A stretch of 31,686 nucleotides of DNA from positions 25,986 to 57,671 of the forward strand of contig PFAR01000024.1 of the NCBI GenBank assembly GCA_002773655.1, given 5' to 3'. How positions within the stretch are numbered: the first letter of the stretch is position 1; the number at the start of each line of letters is the position of its first letter. This DNA is from Candidatus Falkowbacteria bacterium CG10_big_fil_rev_8_21_14_0_10_43_10 (lineage in GTDB: Bacteria > Patescibacteriota > Patescibacteriia > Patescibacteriales > XYC2-FULL-47-12). Below are positions 6,626-14,871 of this stretch, in pieces. Position numbers and translations under genes: made by a program. The notes under the pieces are model-generated. The model ran no database searches and was not told the DNA's origin. It was given only the letters and a program-made list of their open reading frames with translations.

Positions 6626-7735
6626 ATGTCTAAAAGGTACAAAATAACAATTTTAATTATATCAATATTATTAAGCCTGCTTGGCGGCATTATCGGCGGC
6701 GTTTTAGTCAGGTCTTATTTTGTTAATTCCCCGGTCGGCATTCCCCTGTTCGGAGACATTAACTTGGGCCGGGAGTACCAGCCAGGAAGCGTTATTATCA
6801 GCCAGCCGAAAAAAGTTGTCGTTGAACAGGATGACCGCCTTAGAAACGTTATTGATGAAGTTCAAAGGAAGATTGTGGATTTGTATGTAAAAAAGGATAC
6901 CAGCCAGGCAGAAATTAAATTTAATATAAATAATTATTATTTGCCGAAAGACCGGGCCGGCGAGGGATTAATTTTAACCAATGACGGCTGGATCGTTACG
7001 CCGGTTAAAGTCGGCCAGCCGGGAGGCTTTATTGCTGTGGATCATGAAGGAAAAATTATAGACATAGAAGAATCATTTTTTGACAAAGAAAGCGGCTACT
7101 ATTTCATAAAAGCAGGATCGCGGAATCTGGCGGCCGCGCAATTCGCCGAAGATTCTGATATCTCAGCCGGTCAGATGCTGGTGGCGATCGGGACTGAAGA
7201 GGCGCAACTGGCCCATATTGAAAACGCCAGCTATTATAACGGTCCGTTAGTTAAATCAAGCGAGCGTTTTTATCGGTTTATAAAAATAGACAACAGCCTT
7301 TTGGAAAAAGGAGATATAATATTTAATTTAAACAGTTCAGTCGTCGGGTTATATTCCGAAAAGGGCCTGATTACTCCGATTAGCCAATTTACGAATCTTT
7401 TGCCCGGCCTGTTAAGCGGAAAAAAAATCAGCCGGCCTTTGCTGGGGGCAAGATATATAAATCTTAGCGACTTAATCGGCGAAGAAGAACTCAAAGGGGC
7501 GTTAATTTCCAGAGACGTAAATGGCATAGCAACAGTTAAATCCAGCCCGGCCGCCGAGGCTGGGCTGAAGGAAGGTGATATTATTTTAGAGGTTGACGGC
7601 TTAAAAATAGAAAAAGACAACACCCTAAGCAAATTTATCCAAGGCTATCAGGCGGGCCAGGAAATAGAATTAAAGGTTATGAGGGGTGGTGAAGAGCAGA
7701 TAAACATAAAAGTGAAGCTGGGCAGCCAAAGTTAA
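6626..7735 (+). CDS. HtrA-like PDZ protein lacking the protease triad
   Basis: This 369-residue envelope protein has an N-terminal anchor at about 8-30, a trypsin-like region (about 110-260) and a C-terminal PDZ domain (about 288-366). PDZ hallmarks are SSPAAEAGLKEGDIILEVDG and the closing KVMRGGEE strand. The middle follows the HtrA/DegS pattern: GEGLILTNDGWIVTPVKV fits the segment that normally ends in the catalytic His, and the LNSSVVGLYSEKGLITPIS strand pair fits the end of the fold. However, the His position reads VK, and the normal G-N-S-G-G-P motif reads LEKGDII. The protein is therefore predicted to bind peptides without cutting them. A family without any protease ancestry remains possible. 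Confidence 0.72.
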   Translation: MSKRYKITILIISILLSLLGGIIGGVLVRSYFVNSPVGIPLFGDINLGREYQPGSVIISQPKKVVVEQDDRLRNVIDEVQRKIVDLYVKKDTSQAEIKFNINNYYLPKDRAGEGLILTNDGWIVTPVKVGQPGGFIAVDHEGKIIDIEESFFDKESGYYFIKAGSRNLAAAQFAEDSDISAGQMLVAIGTEEAQLAHIENASYYNGPLVKSSERFYRFIKIDNSLLEKGDIIFNLNSSVVGLYSEKGLITPISQFTNLLPGLLSGKKISRPLLGARYINLSDLIGEEELKGALISRDVNGIATVKSSPAAEAGLKEGDIILEVDGLKIEKDNTLSKFIQGYQAGQEIELKVMRGGEEQINIKVKLGSQS

Positions 7736-7750
7736 ATTCGGGCATTTTTA

Positions 7751-7787
7751 ATAAAATAAACAGGGCATTGATTCCTGTTTATTTTAT
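7751..7787. terminator. AT-rich hairpin, probable terminator of the PDZ gene
   Basis: A 14-bp perfect inverted repeat (7751-7764 and 7774-7787) with a 9-nt loop lies just after the PDZ gene stop. The right arm is T-rich (CCTGTTTATTTTAT), so it could release RNA polymerase, although the stem is AT-rich. Confidence 0.55.
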
Positions 7788-7798
7788 TAGCTGGTTTA

Positions 7799-7807
7799 TG
7801 GTATAAT
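7799..7807 (+). promoter_or_regulatory. Extended -10 promoter of pgk
   Basis: TGgTATAAT is a perfect extended -10 element. The -35 position is weak. The transcript would begin around 7814, leaving a leader of under ten bases before the ATG at 7821. Confidence 0.65.
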
Positions 7808-7820
7808 ACAAACAGAGCCT

Positions 7821-8990
7821 ATGAAGATAAAATCCGTTAAAAGTTTATCCGATTTGCGCGGCAAAAAAGTTCTGGTGCGGTGCGATTTTAACGTGGCCAT
7901 AAAAGGAAAAAAGATTGGGGATGATTTTAAAATTGTGCAAAGCTTGCCAACAATTAGATATTTAACGGCAAAGGGCGCGAAAGTGATAATAATAACGCAC
8001 TTAGGCAGGCCGCAAGGCAAAAAGGTTGCAAGTTGCAAGTTATCAGTTATCAGTTCTAAGTTAACAAAGTTATTAGGCAAAAGAGTAACTTATGTGGAAG
8101 ATTGCGCGGGGAAAAGAGCGCGGGACGCCGCGGAAAAAATGAAAGACGGACAGATAGTTTTATTGGAGAATCTGCGGTTTTATAAAGACGAAGAGGAAAA
8201 TAACAGGGAATTCGCGAAGGGTCTGGCTGAATTGGCCGATATTTATGTTAATGACGCTTTAGCCGCCTCCCATCGGAAGCACGCTTCGGTCTGCGCCGTT
8301 CAAGAATTTTTGCCATCTTATGCCGGCTTGCTTTTAGAGAAAGAAGTTTTAAATTTACAGAAAGTGTTACATCCGGTCCGGCCGTTCGTTATAATTATCG
8401 GCGGGGCGAAGCTGGAGACCAAGGTGCCGGTAATGAAAAACCTGCGCAAAAAAACCGACGCGGTTTTAATCGGCGGCATGATCACTTATGATTTTTTAGC
8501 GGCAAAGAAATGGAGTACGGGTAAGTATAAGGTGGAAAAATCGCAAAAGAGATTAGCAAAAAGATTACTATATCGCAATGTAATTTTACCCCTTGATTTT
8601 GTTGTTTCTAATAAAACTAACGGCAGGGGCGTTGTCAGGGTTGTTAACGCCCAAGAATTGCCGAAAAATTTTTGGCAATTTGATATTGGACCGCAAACTA
8701 TCCGCGAATACGCGCGCCATATTAAGTCAGCTAAAACAATAATTTGGAACGGACCGATGGGAATGTTTGAGTCGGAGCATTTTAAGCACGGAACGCTCGC
8801 GGTTGCCCGTTTAGTCGCCGCCGTATCGTCAGGCAGAGCGTTCGGCATCGTCGGCGGCGGCGAAACCGCCACGGCGCTGAAACAGACGAAAATGATTGAA
8901 TATGTTGATTTCGTTTCAACCAGCGGGGGAGCGATGCTGGAATATTTGGCAGGCAATAAACTTCCCGGATTAAAAAATATTATTAAATAA
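7821..8990 (+). CDS. pgk: Phosphoglycerate kinase
   Basis: This 389-residue glycolytic enzyme transfers phosphate from 1,3-bisphosphoglycerate to ADP. Substrate motifs are VRCDFNV at 18-24, THLGRP at 59-64 and LLENLRFY, and SHRKHAS is conserved. Nucleotide-side motifs are GGAKLETKV, the WNGPMGMFE segment, GGGETATAL and TSGGAMLEYLAG near the end. Length is normal. The loop after GRPQGK (about residues 69-81, VASCKLSVISSKL) is coded by five tandem 7-nt units, although the surrounding enzyme is normal. It heads a cluster with eno and two gpmI genes and has its own promoter. Confidence 0.97.
   Translation: MKIKSVKSLSDLRGKKVLVRCDFNVAIKGKKIGDDFKIVQSLPTIRYLTAKGAKVIIITHLGRPQGKKVASCKLSVISSKLTKLLGKRVTYVEDCAGKRARDAAEKMKDGQIVLLENLRFYKDEEENNREFAKGLAELADIYVNDALAASHRKHASVCAVQEFLPSYAGLLLEKEVLNLQKVLHPVRPFVIIIGGAKLETKVPVMKNLRKKTDAVLIGGMITYDFLAAKKWSTGKYKVEKSQKRLAKRLLYRNVILPLDFVVSNKTNGRGVVRVVNAQELPKNFWQFDIGPQTIREYARHIKSAKTIIWNGPMGMFESEHFKHGTLAVARLVAAVSSGRAFGIVGGGETATALKQTKMIEYVDFVSTSGGAMLEYLAGNKLPGLKNIIK
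8028..8062. repeat. Heptamer array inside pgk
   Basis: Five exact 7-nt units lie in the coding sequence: GCAAGTT twice, ATCAGTT twice and CTAAGTT once. All share A-G-T-T at the end. The reading frame passes through them without a stop. Confidence 0.9.
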
Positions 8991-8994
8991 AATA

Positions 8995-9023
8995 GCAGAG
9001 GCATGGCATTGCCGCGTCTCTGC
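8995..9023. repeat. Imperfect REP-like palindrome after pgk
   Basis: GCAGAG at 8995-9000 pairs with CTCTGC at 9018-9023, and the GGCA/TGCC words inside extend the stem. No T-tract follows. It separates pgk from the SIMPL gene. Confidence 0.55.
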
Positions 9024-9036
9024 AGAATACAAATCT

Positions 9037-9792
9037 ATGATTCCAAACAAATACATCACAATTTTTGTGAGCATTTTACTGGTCGTCGCTACCATCTGGG
9101 TCGCGGTTTTAACCCGCAACAGCGTCAAGCAATACCGCTATATCGGCCAGTCAGCCGAACAGAAGCATTCAATTAATATTAGCGGCGAGGGCAAAATAGT
9201 AGCGGTGCCCGATATTGCTAAAATTCAGCTGGGCATGCAGACGGAAAAAAAGACCGTTGCTTTGGCGCAGAAAGAGAATACGGAAAAAATTAACGCGGTT
9301 ATAAAAAAATTAAAAGAGGATTTCAAAATTGACGCCAAAGATATTCAAACCATTAATTATAATATTTATCCGCAATATGACTGGTATAGCAATAAGCAGA
9401 CCCTGCGCGGTTATCAGGTCAATCAGAATATTGACGTTAAAGTGCGCAATTTAGATGATGTCAGCGCCATATTGGAGCTGGCGGGCGCTGAAGGTTTAAA
9501 TCAGGTCGGCGGGCTGACTTTTGAAGTTGACAATCCGCAGGAATTAAAACAGCAAGCGCGGGAACTGGCGATTGAGCACGCCAAGCAAAAGGCTGAAAGC
9601 CTGGCAAAAATCGCCGGAGTAAAACTGGGAAGCATTATTAGTTTTTCCGAATATTCCAATGACGGGTATGGCGGCAGCAATTATTTAATGAAAGAAGCTT
9701 ACGGCATCGGCGGCGGGGGCGAAACGCCGGCGGTTGAAGCCGGCAGTACGGAAATTATCGTGACAGCGAATGTGGAATATGAGATTTATTAG
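9037..9792 (+). CDS. SIMPL (DUF541) domain protein
   Basis: This 251-residue exported or membrane-anchored protein has a hydrophobic anchor at about 5-25. A SIMPL domain covers the rest, beginning HSINISGEGKIVAVPDIAKI and including VALAQKENTEKINAVIKKLK and the YNIYPQYDW region. The family is widespread in envelopes; the name comes from a signalling-associated mouse protein, and the bacterial role is mostly unknown, often linked to stress. It sits between pgk and eno, with no visible functional tie to glycolysis. Confidence 0.88.
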   Translation: MIPNKYITIFVSILLVVATIWVAVLTRNSVKQYRYIGQSAEQKHSINISGEGKIVAVPDIAKIQLGMQTEKKTVALAQKENTEKINAVIKKLKEDFKIDAKDIQTINYNIYPQYDWYSNKQTLRGYQVNQNIDVKVRNLDDVSAILELAGAEGLNQVGGLTFEVDNPQELKQQARELAIEHAKQKAESLAKIAGVKLGSIISFSEYSNDGYGGSNYLMKEAYGIGGGGETPAVEAGSTEIIVTANVEYEIY

Positions 9793-9811
9793 TTTAAAGT
9801 TTAAAAGTTAA
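9791..9811. repeat. Three-unit heptamer array before eno
   Basis: AGTTTAA occurs twice and AAGTTAA once, in exact 7-nt steps, directly ahead of the Shine-Dalgarno AAGGAGGAGG of eno. Confidence 0.65.
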
Positions 9812-9825
9812 AAGGAGGAGGATAT

Positions 9826-11133
9826 ATGAGCGAAATTAAAAATATCACCGCTCGCGAAATATTGGATTCGCGCGGTAATCCTACGGTTGAATGCCAAGTG
9901 GAGTTGGAAAATGGAATAAAAGCTAAGGCGTCAGTCCCATCCGGCGCGTCCACCGGCGAACATGAGGCGCATGAATTGCGCGATGGCGATGAAAAACGTT
10001 ACGGCGGACTGGGCGTGCTGAAAGCCGTAAAAAATGTGGAAGAAAAAATTGCGCCGGAACTTGAGGGAACTGATTGTACCAAGCAGGAAGAAATAGACGC
10101 GAAGATGATAAAATTGGACGGAACGAAGAACAAAAAAAAGCTGGGAGCGAATGCGATTTTAGCCGTGTCGCTTGCTTGCGCCCGTGCCGCTAGCATTGCC
10201 GAAGGTAAAGAGTTATATGAATACATAAATGAGAATTATGAATTAGGAATTAAGAATTACGAATTGCCAATCCCGAGTTTTAACATTTTTAATGGCGGAA
10301 GACACGCGGATACCAATTTGGACTTTCAGGAATTTATGATAATGCCGGCACCCCCGCTTAATCTCCCCCTTAGTAAGGGGGAGAAAAAAGAAGGGGTGAG
10401 GTCTTTTGCCGAGCAAGTGCGGATGGGCGCGGAAATATTTCATGAATTGGGCCGAGTATTAAAAGAAGCTGGATTTGATACCGATACCGGCAGCGAGGGC
10501 GGATACGCGCCGGATATTTATTCGTCCGTGCAGGCAATGGAGTTTATTTTAGCCGCAACGGTGCGCGCCGGTTACCAAGTTGGTCGGGATATCGGGCTGG
10601 GAATTGATGTCGGCTCAAGCGAGTTATATGATATTCGCACGCGCAAATATATTTTTAAATTAGACCAGGCAAATTTCGCCAACAGCACTTTAGTTGATTT
10701 ATATCACGAATGGCTTAAAAAATTTAATGTAATATCAATTGAAGACGGTTTGGCGCAGGACGACTGGGAGGGCTGGGAGGAACTGACGCAGATGCTGGGC
10801 AAGGAGATTATGATAGTCGGCGATGATTTGTTTGCCACTAATGTTGAACGCCTGAAAAAAGGAATAAAGAAAAAAGTGGCCAATACGATTTTAATTAAAC
10901 CGAATCAAGCCGGCACTTTGACGGAAACAATTGAGTGTGTTAAATTAGCAAAAAAGAACGGATATGGCGTCTTCGTTTCCCACCGTAGCGGGGAAACGGC
11001 CGATGATTTTATTGCCGACCTGTCGGTGGCCGTGCAGGCTGATTATGTTAAATTTGGTTCGCTTTCGCGCGGCGAGAGAGTATGCAAATATAACAGGATG
11101 ATGGAAATTGAGAAATTAGTTAATCAGTCTTAA
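9826..11133 (+). CDS. eno: Enolase
   Basis: This 435-residue enzyme converts 2-phosphoglycerate to phosphoenolpyruvate. The start (ILDSRGNPTVECQVEL) and the GASTGEHEAHELRDG loop are canonical. Catalytic residues are kept: Glu224 in GSEGGYAP, the metal Asp in VGDDLFATN, Lys358 in IKPNQAG and His386 in SHRSGET. IEDGLAQDDWEGW is also typical. A strong Shine-Dalgarno (AAGGAGGAGG) precedes the ATG. Two segments are foreign to the family. Residues about 136-147 (ENYELGIKNYEL) come from a 7-nt-period array, and about 175-191 (APPLNLPLSKGEKKEGV) from a palindrome inserted between FMIMP and the SFAEQVRMGAE helix. Both are in frame, and the catalytic core remains intact. Confidence 0.97.
   Translation: MSEIKNITAREILDSRGNPTVECQVELENGIKAKASVPSGASTGEHEAHELRDGDEKRYGGLGVLKAVKNVEEKIAPELEGTDCTKQEEIDAKMIKLDGTKNKKKLGANAILAVSLACARAASIAEGKELYEYINENYELGIKNYELPIPSFNIFNGGRHADTNLDFQEFMIMPAPPLNLPLSKGEKKEGVRSFAEQVRMGAEIFHELGRVLKEAGFDTDTGSEGGYAPDIYSSVQAMEFILAATVRAGYQVGRDIGLGIDVGSSELYDIRTRKYIFKLDQANFANSTLVDLYHEWLKKFNVISIEDGLAQDDWEGWEELTQMLGKEIMIVGDDLFATNVERLKKGIKKKVANTILIKPNQAGTLTETIECVKLAKKNGYGVFVSHRSGETADDFIADLSVAVQADYVKFGSLSRGERVCKYNRMMEIEKLVNQS
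10233..10267. repeat. Heptamer array inside eno
   Basis: Five successive units begin GAATT, in exact 7-nt steps (GAATTAT, GAATTAG, then three more). They are translated as part of a loop before the LPIPSFNIFNGG strand. Confidence 0.9.
10349..10398. repeat. Palindromic REP-like insert inside eno
   Basis: The inner stem CTCCCCCTTA (10363-10372) pairs perfectly with TAAGGGGGAG (10374-10383). The outer words CACCCC (10349-10354) and GGGGTG (10393-10398) also pair. The element is in frame and adds about 16 residues relative to normal enolase. Confidence 0.88.
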
Positions 11134-11149
11134 TGTACAAAAACTAAAT

Positions 11150-12736
11150 ATGGAAAATAAAAAAACAACAAAAGAAATTAAACCATTAATTCTGATAATT
11201 TTAGACGGTTGGGGGATTGCTCCGCCCAGTCAGGGCAATGCTGTTACCTTAGCCAAAACTCCGGTAGTCAATAAACTAATTAAAGATTACCCCTATACCG
11301 AACTATGCGCGCACGGCAGCTGCGTCGGGCTGCCGGAATACCAGGACGGCAACAGCGAGGCCGGCCATATGAATATAGGGGCGGGCAGAGTCGTTGGCCA
11401 GGATGTTATTAGAATTACTAAAGCGGTAAAAGACGGCACTTTTTATAAAAATTCGGCTTTTTTGCAGGCTATTAAACATGCCAAAGAAAACAGATCGCAT
11501 CTTCATTTAATGGGGTTGTTGTCGAACGGCATGAGCGCCCATAGCGATCCGGAGCATATTATGGCCTTATTGAGATTGGCTAGAAAACATGGAATAAAAA
11601 ATACTTATCTTCATTTATTTACCGACGGGAGGGATTCGCCTCAATATGCCGCCTTAAAGCTGATACAGAATCTGGAAAAAAAATTATTAAAAAATGAATA
11701 TATCGCTACCGTTATGGGGCGCTATTACGGCATGGACAGAAAAAAGAATTGGCCGGTCACCGAACAAGCTTATGATGTTTTGACTTGTGAAAAATGCCGC
11801 TGGCGAAGCGCGGCGAGCGCTATAGATGCCGTTACCGAAAGCTACAACAGGAAAAATACCGACGAATTTATGGAGCCTTATGTAATATTAAGGAAGGGAA
11901 AATCTTTGCCTAGAATTGACAGCAACGACGCGATAATATTTTTTAATCTGCGGTCGGACCGGGCGAGGCAGATTGCCAAGGCTTTTATCCAAAAGAATTT
12001 TGAGAAGATGAACCGGGGTTCGTTTAAGCGGAAAAAGCTTTTAGAAAATTTTTCTTTTACGGCGATGACCGATTTCGGCCCTGATTTAGAGAATATCTTA
12101 ACCGCTTACCCCAGCGTTGATTTATGGAATACCCTTCCCATATTATTGGCTGACAAGCGGCAATTTTACATAGCGGAAACGGAAAAATACGCCCATGTAA
12201 CTTATTTTTTTAATGGCGGCTATGCGGATCCGGTCGCCGGAGAGCTAAGGTTCCAGGTGGCCTCTCCGGATGTTAAATCATATGACCAAACTCCGGAAAT
12301 GAGCTCCGGGGAGCTGACAGAGATGTTATTAAGGCATATCAAAGAAGAAACGTTTGATTTTATTACCATTAACTACGCCTGTCCGGACATGATCGGCCAT
12401 ACCGGAAACTTAGCGGCCGGGATAAAAGCGGTGGAGGGGGTCGACAAATATTTAGGGAAAGTTATTAAAGAGGCGGACAAGAAAGGAGTAAATTTAATTA
12501 TAACGGCGGACCACGGCAATATTGAAGAGATGATTAATTTAAAAACCGGCGAAGTGGATACTGAACACTCCACTAATCCCGTTCCTTTCATACTGTTTGA
12601 CGGCCGGTTGAGAAAAAAAAAGAAAATATTAAGGGAGAAAGGCATTTTAGGAGATGTGGCGCCGACCGTACTGCGTTTATTAGGCAAGGAACATCCGAAG
12701 GAGATGGCCGGGAAGTCGCTCCTAAATTATAAATGA
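11150..12736 (+). CDS. gpmI: 2,3-bisphosphoglycerate-independent phosphoglycerate mutase (copy 1)
   Basis: This 528-residue metalloenzyme of the alkaline phosphatase superfamily interconverts 3- and 2-phosphoglycerate. Metal and catalytic residues are present: Asp19 in ILDGWG, the nucleophile Ser69 in GNSEAGH, CPDMIGHTG, TADHGNIEE and EHSTNP. Substrate residues in DGRD, GRYYGMDR, RSDRARQ and the ETEKYAHVTYFFNGG lysine are also kept. The loop that normally reads GGVHSH is GMSAHSDPEH here, one residue longer, and the residues after the MDR motif differ from copy 2. It may be a diverged paralog with changed activity. It follows eno by 16 bases and overlaps copy 2 by four, so the three genes probably form one transcript. 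Confidence 0.92.
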   Translation: MENKKTTKEIKPLILIILDGWGIAPPSQGNAVTLAKTPVVNKLIKDYPYTELCAHGSCVGLPEYQDGNSEAGHMNIGAGRVVGQDVIRITKAVKDGTFYKNSAFLQAIKHAKENRSHLHLMGLLSNGMSAHSDPEHIMALLRLARKHGIKNTYLHLFTDGRDSPQYAALKLIQNLEKKLLKNEYIATVMGRYYGMDRKKNWPVTEQAYDVLTCEKCRWRSAASAIDAVTESYNRKNTDEFMEPYVILRKGKSLPRIDSNDAIIFFNLRSDRARQIAKAFIQKNFEKMNRGSFKRKKLLENFSFTAMTDFGPDLENILTAYPSVDLWNTLPILLADKRQFYIAETEKYAHVTYFFNGGYADPVAGELRFQVASPDVKSYDQTPEMSSGELTEMLLRHIKEETFDFITINYACPDMIGHTGNLAAGIKAVEGVDKYLGKVIKEADKKGVNLIITADHGNIEEMINLKTGEVDTEHSTNPVPFILFDGRLRKKKKILREKGILGDVAPTVLRLLGKEHPKEMAGKSLLNYK

Positions 12737-14343
12737 AAATAATTAATATGGATAACAAAAATTTTAAAAGGCCTAAACCGGTCGTTCTTTGCGTATTAGA
12801 CGGTATCGGAATAGCCCAGTCTTATTCCGGCAACGCCTTTTCCCAGGCTAAACTGCCTAATTTAAATAATTTTATTTCTAAATATCCGATTACGGCCTTA
12901 AGCGCGTCGGGAGAGGCGGTTGGTTTGCCATGGGGAGAAATGGGGAACAGCGAGGTGGGACATTTGAATTTAGGCGCCGGACGCATCGTTTATCAGGATT
13001 TGCCGCGCATAAACAAGGCAATTAGCGACAACAGCTTTTTTAAAAATAAAGCTTTGCTCGGTGCGGTGCAACATGCGCAAAAAAATAAATCGAGCCTTAA
13101 TTTTATGGGGCTTTTATCTAACGGCGGGGTCCACGCGGCCATTGAACATATAATCGCCCTGCTGGCTTTGGCCGAGCAGAACAAACTGGAAAAAGTTTAT
13201 CTGCACTTATTTTTAGACGGGCGGGATATGCCGTATAACAGCGGCCGGCAGATAATTAAAGATATAAAGAACAGAATCGCCGAATATAAAACTGGAGAAA
13301 TAGCCACTCTTTCCGGGCGATTTTACGCTATGGACCGCGATAATAATTGGGACCGGGTTGAAAAATCCTATTTAGCCATGACCGCGGGAGTCTGCCGGGA
13401 TAGTTTTGCCAGCGCGGAGGAAGCGATTGATTTTTATTATAATAAAAAAATTTATGACGAGGAATTTTATCCCACGGTTCTGACTAAAGGCGGCAAACCG
13501 GTATCCCTGATAAAAGATAAGGATGCCGTGATATTTTTTAATTTTCGCTCCGACCGGGCGCGGCAGATGACCAAAGCTTTTATTTTGCCCGGTTTTAATA
13601 AATTTAAGCGTGAAGTTGAATACCGAAATTTGTATTTTGTCACTATGACAGAATACGAAAAAAATTTGCCGGTGGAGGTTGCCTTCCCTCCGGAAGAAAT
13701 AAAAAATGCCTTAGGGCAGGTAATCGCCGACCAGGGCTTGCGGCAGCTGCGCATCGCGGAAACGGAGAAATACGCCCACGTAACCTATTTTTTTAACGGC
13801 GGCCGGGAGGAAGTTTATCGAAAAGAAGACAGGGAAGTCGTTCCTTCTCCCCGTATAGAATCATACGCCGATGAACCGAAAATGTCGGCCCCCGAGGTTA
13901 CCTCCCGCTTAATCAAGGAGATTAACAAAGACGCTTATGATTTTATTTTAGTAAATTATGCCAACGGCGATATGGTGGGGCATACCGGCAATATTGACGC
14001 CACCATAGCCGCTTTAGAATATTTAGATAAAGCGGTAGGCGAGCTGGTTCAGTTAATATTGGCGAAGAACGGGGTAATGCTAATTACGTCCGATCATGGC
14101 AACTGCGAGGAGATGTTTAATATGCAAACCGGCTCCATTGATAAAGAGCATACGACCAACCCGGTTCCTCTTGTAATAATCAGCAATGAGCTTGAAGGAA
14201 AAAGCCTGAGCGAAGGGGATATTGCCGGTAATGATTTAAGCGTGTTGAATGCTCGCGGCATTCTCGCTGATGTGGCGCCGACCATTCTAAAAATCATGGG
14301 TATAGAGAAACCGAGAGAAATGACGGGGAGAACCCTAATATAA
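12733..14343 (+). CDS. gpmI: 2,3-bisphosphoglycerate-independent phosphoglycerate mutase (copy 2)
   Basis: This is a 536-residue paralog of the preceding gene and the more canonical of the two. Asp23 lies in VLDGIG and nucleophile Ser73 in GNSEVGHLNLGAGR. LLSNGGVHAAIEH keeps the substrate His, and DGRD, GRFYAMDRD, RSDRARQ, NGDMVGHTGN, TSDHGNCEE and EHTTNP are present. The ATG at 12733 overlaps the previous stop as ATGA. A second ATG at 12748 is as plausible and would drop five residues. Tandem duplication of gpmI is unusual, since one copy normally completes glycolysis. No other glycolytic gene follows. Confidence 0.95.
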   Translation: MKIINMDNKNFKRPKPVVLCVLDGIGIAQSYSGNAFSQAKLPNLNNFISKYPITALSASGEAVGLPWGEMGNSEVGHLNLGAGRIVYQDLPRINKAISDNSFFKNKALLGAVQHAQKNKSSLNFMGLLSNGGVHAAIEHIIALLALAEQNKLEKVYLHLFLDGRDMPYNSGRQIIKDIKNRIAEYKTGEIATLSGRFYAMDRDNNWDRVEKSYLAMTAGVCRDSFASAEEAIDFYYNKKIYDEEFYPTVLTKGGKPVSLIKDKDAVIFFNFRSDRARQMTKAFILPGFNKFKREVEYRNLYFVTMTEYEKNLPVEVAFPPEEIKNALGQVIADQGLRQLRIAETEKYAHVTYFFNGGREEVYRKEDREVVPSPRIESYADEPKMSAPEVTSRLIKEINKDAYDFILVNYANGDMVGHTGNIDATIAALEYLDKAVGELVQLILAKNGVMLITSDHGNCEEMFNMQTGSIDKEHTTNPVPLVIISNELEGKSLSEGDIAGNDLSVLNARGILADVAPTILKIMGIEKPREMTGRTLI

Positions 14344-14365
14344 AAATACCCGCTGCCGGCAGAAG

Positions 14366-14425
14366 TTCAAATATCAAATTTTTTAAACCGAGTTGTTTTA
14401 TGTTTAAATTTTGTTATTTGATATT
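14366..14425. repeat. AT-rich inverted repeat between convergent genes
   Basis: AATATCAAAT (14370-14379) pairs with ATTTGATATT (14416-14425), and TTTAAAC (14382-14388) with GTTTAAA (14402-14408). The left side begins with heptamers TTCAAAT and ATCAAAT. It covers the end of the DUF212 gene and may terminate transcription from both sides. Confidence 0.6.
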
Positions 14426-14847
14426 AAATATCCAATTATACTAATAATCAGTCCAATACTACCGCCCATTGCTACTTGCAAAGGAGTGTGCCCTATTTTT
14501 TCTAACAAATGCGGATAGTTTTCATCCAGCAATTCATCTTCTTTCAGATCTTTTACCAAGACATTTAATATTTTTCCGTGCTGGCCGAGATAGCGGCGCA
14601 GGCCGATAGCATCGCGGATAACAATAATAGCGAAAATAAGAGCAAAGCCAAACAGCGGGGAAGTCCATCCGATTTGCAGTCCAATGATGGTTGCCAAAGA
14701 AATAACGGCGGCTGAATGAGAAGAAGGCATGCCGGAGTAAGCCAGCAGATTTTTAGCATTAAGTTTCAGCTTATTGGCGGAAATCAAAAATTTTATAATT
14801 TGGGCGATAACGCCGGCAGTGATGGGCAAAATAATAATGTTTAGCAT
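14404..14847 (-). CDS. DUF212 / divergent PAP2 family membrane protein
   Basis: This 147-residue membrane protein has the DUF212 signature: YSGMPSSHSAAVISLATIIG, then RDAIGLRRYLGQHGKILN and EKIGHTPLQVAMGGSIG. The SxxHS and H residues resemble a reduced PAP2 phosphatase site. The family is thought to act on lipid phosphates or to be a relic of that fold; the substrate is not known. It is divergent from uppP across 24 bases, which fits a shared envelope-lipid theme, though that link is an inference. Three or four membrane helices are visible. Confidence 0.88.
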   Translation of the reverse strand: MLNIIILPITAGVIAQIIKFLISANKLKLNAKNLLAYSGMPSSHSAAVISLATIIGLQIGWTSPLFGFALIFAIIVIRDAIGLRRYLGQHGKILNVLVKDLKEDELLDENYPHLLEKIGHTPLQVAMGGSIGLIISIIGYLISNNKI

Positions 14848-14871
14848 AAGGTTTAATCTTAATTTTTAAGT

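Noticed and set aside
8486..9004. 172-residue minus-strand frame opposite pgk
   Set aside because: It is a shadow of a well-supported gene and has no recognisable motif.
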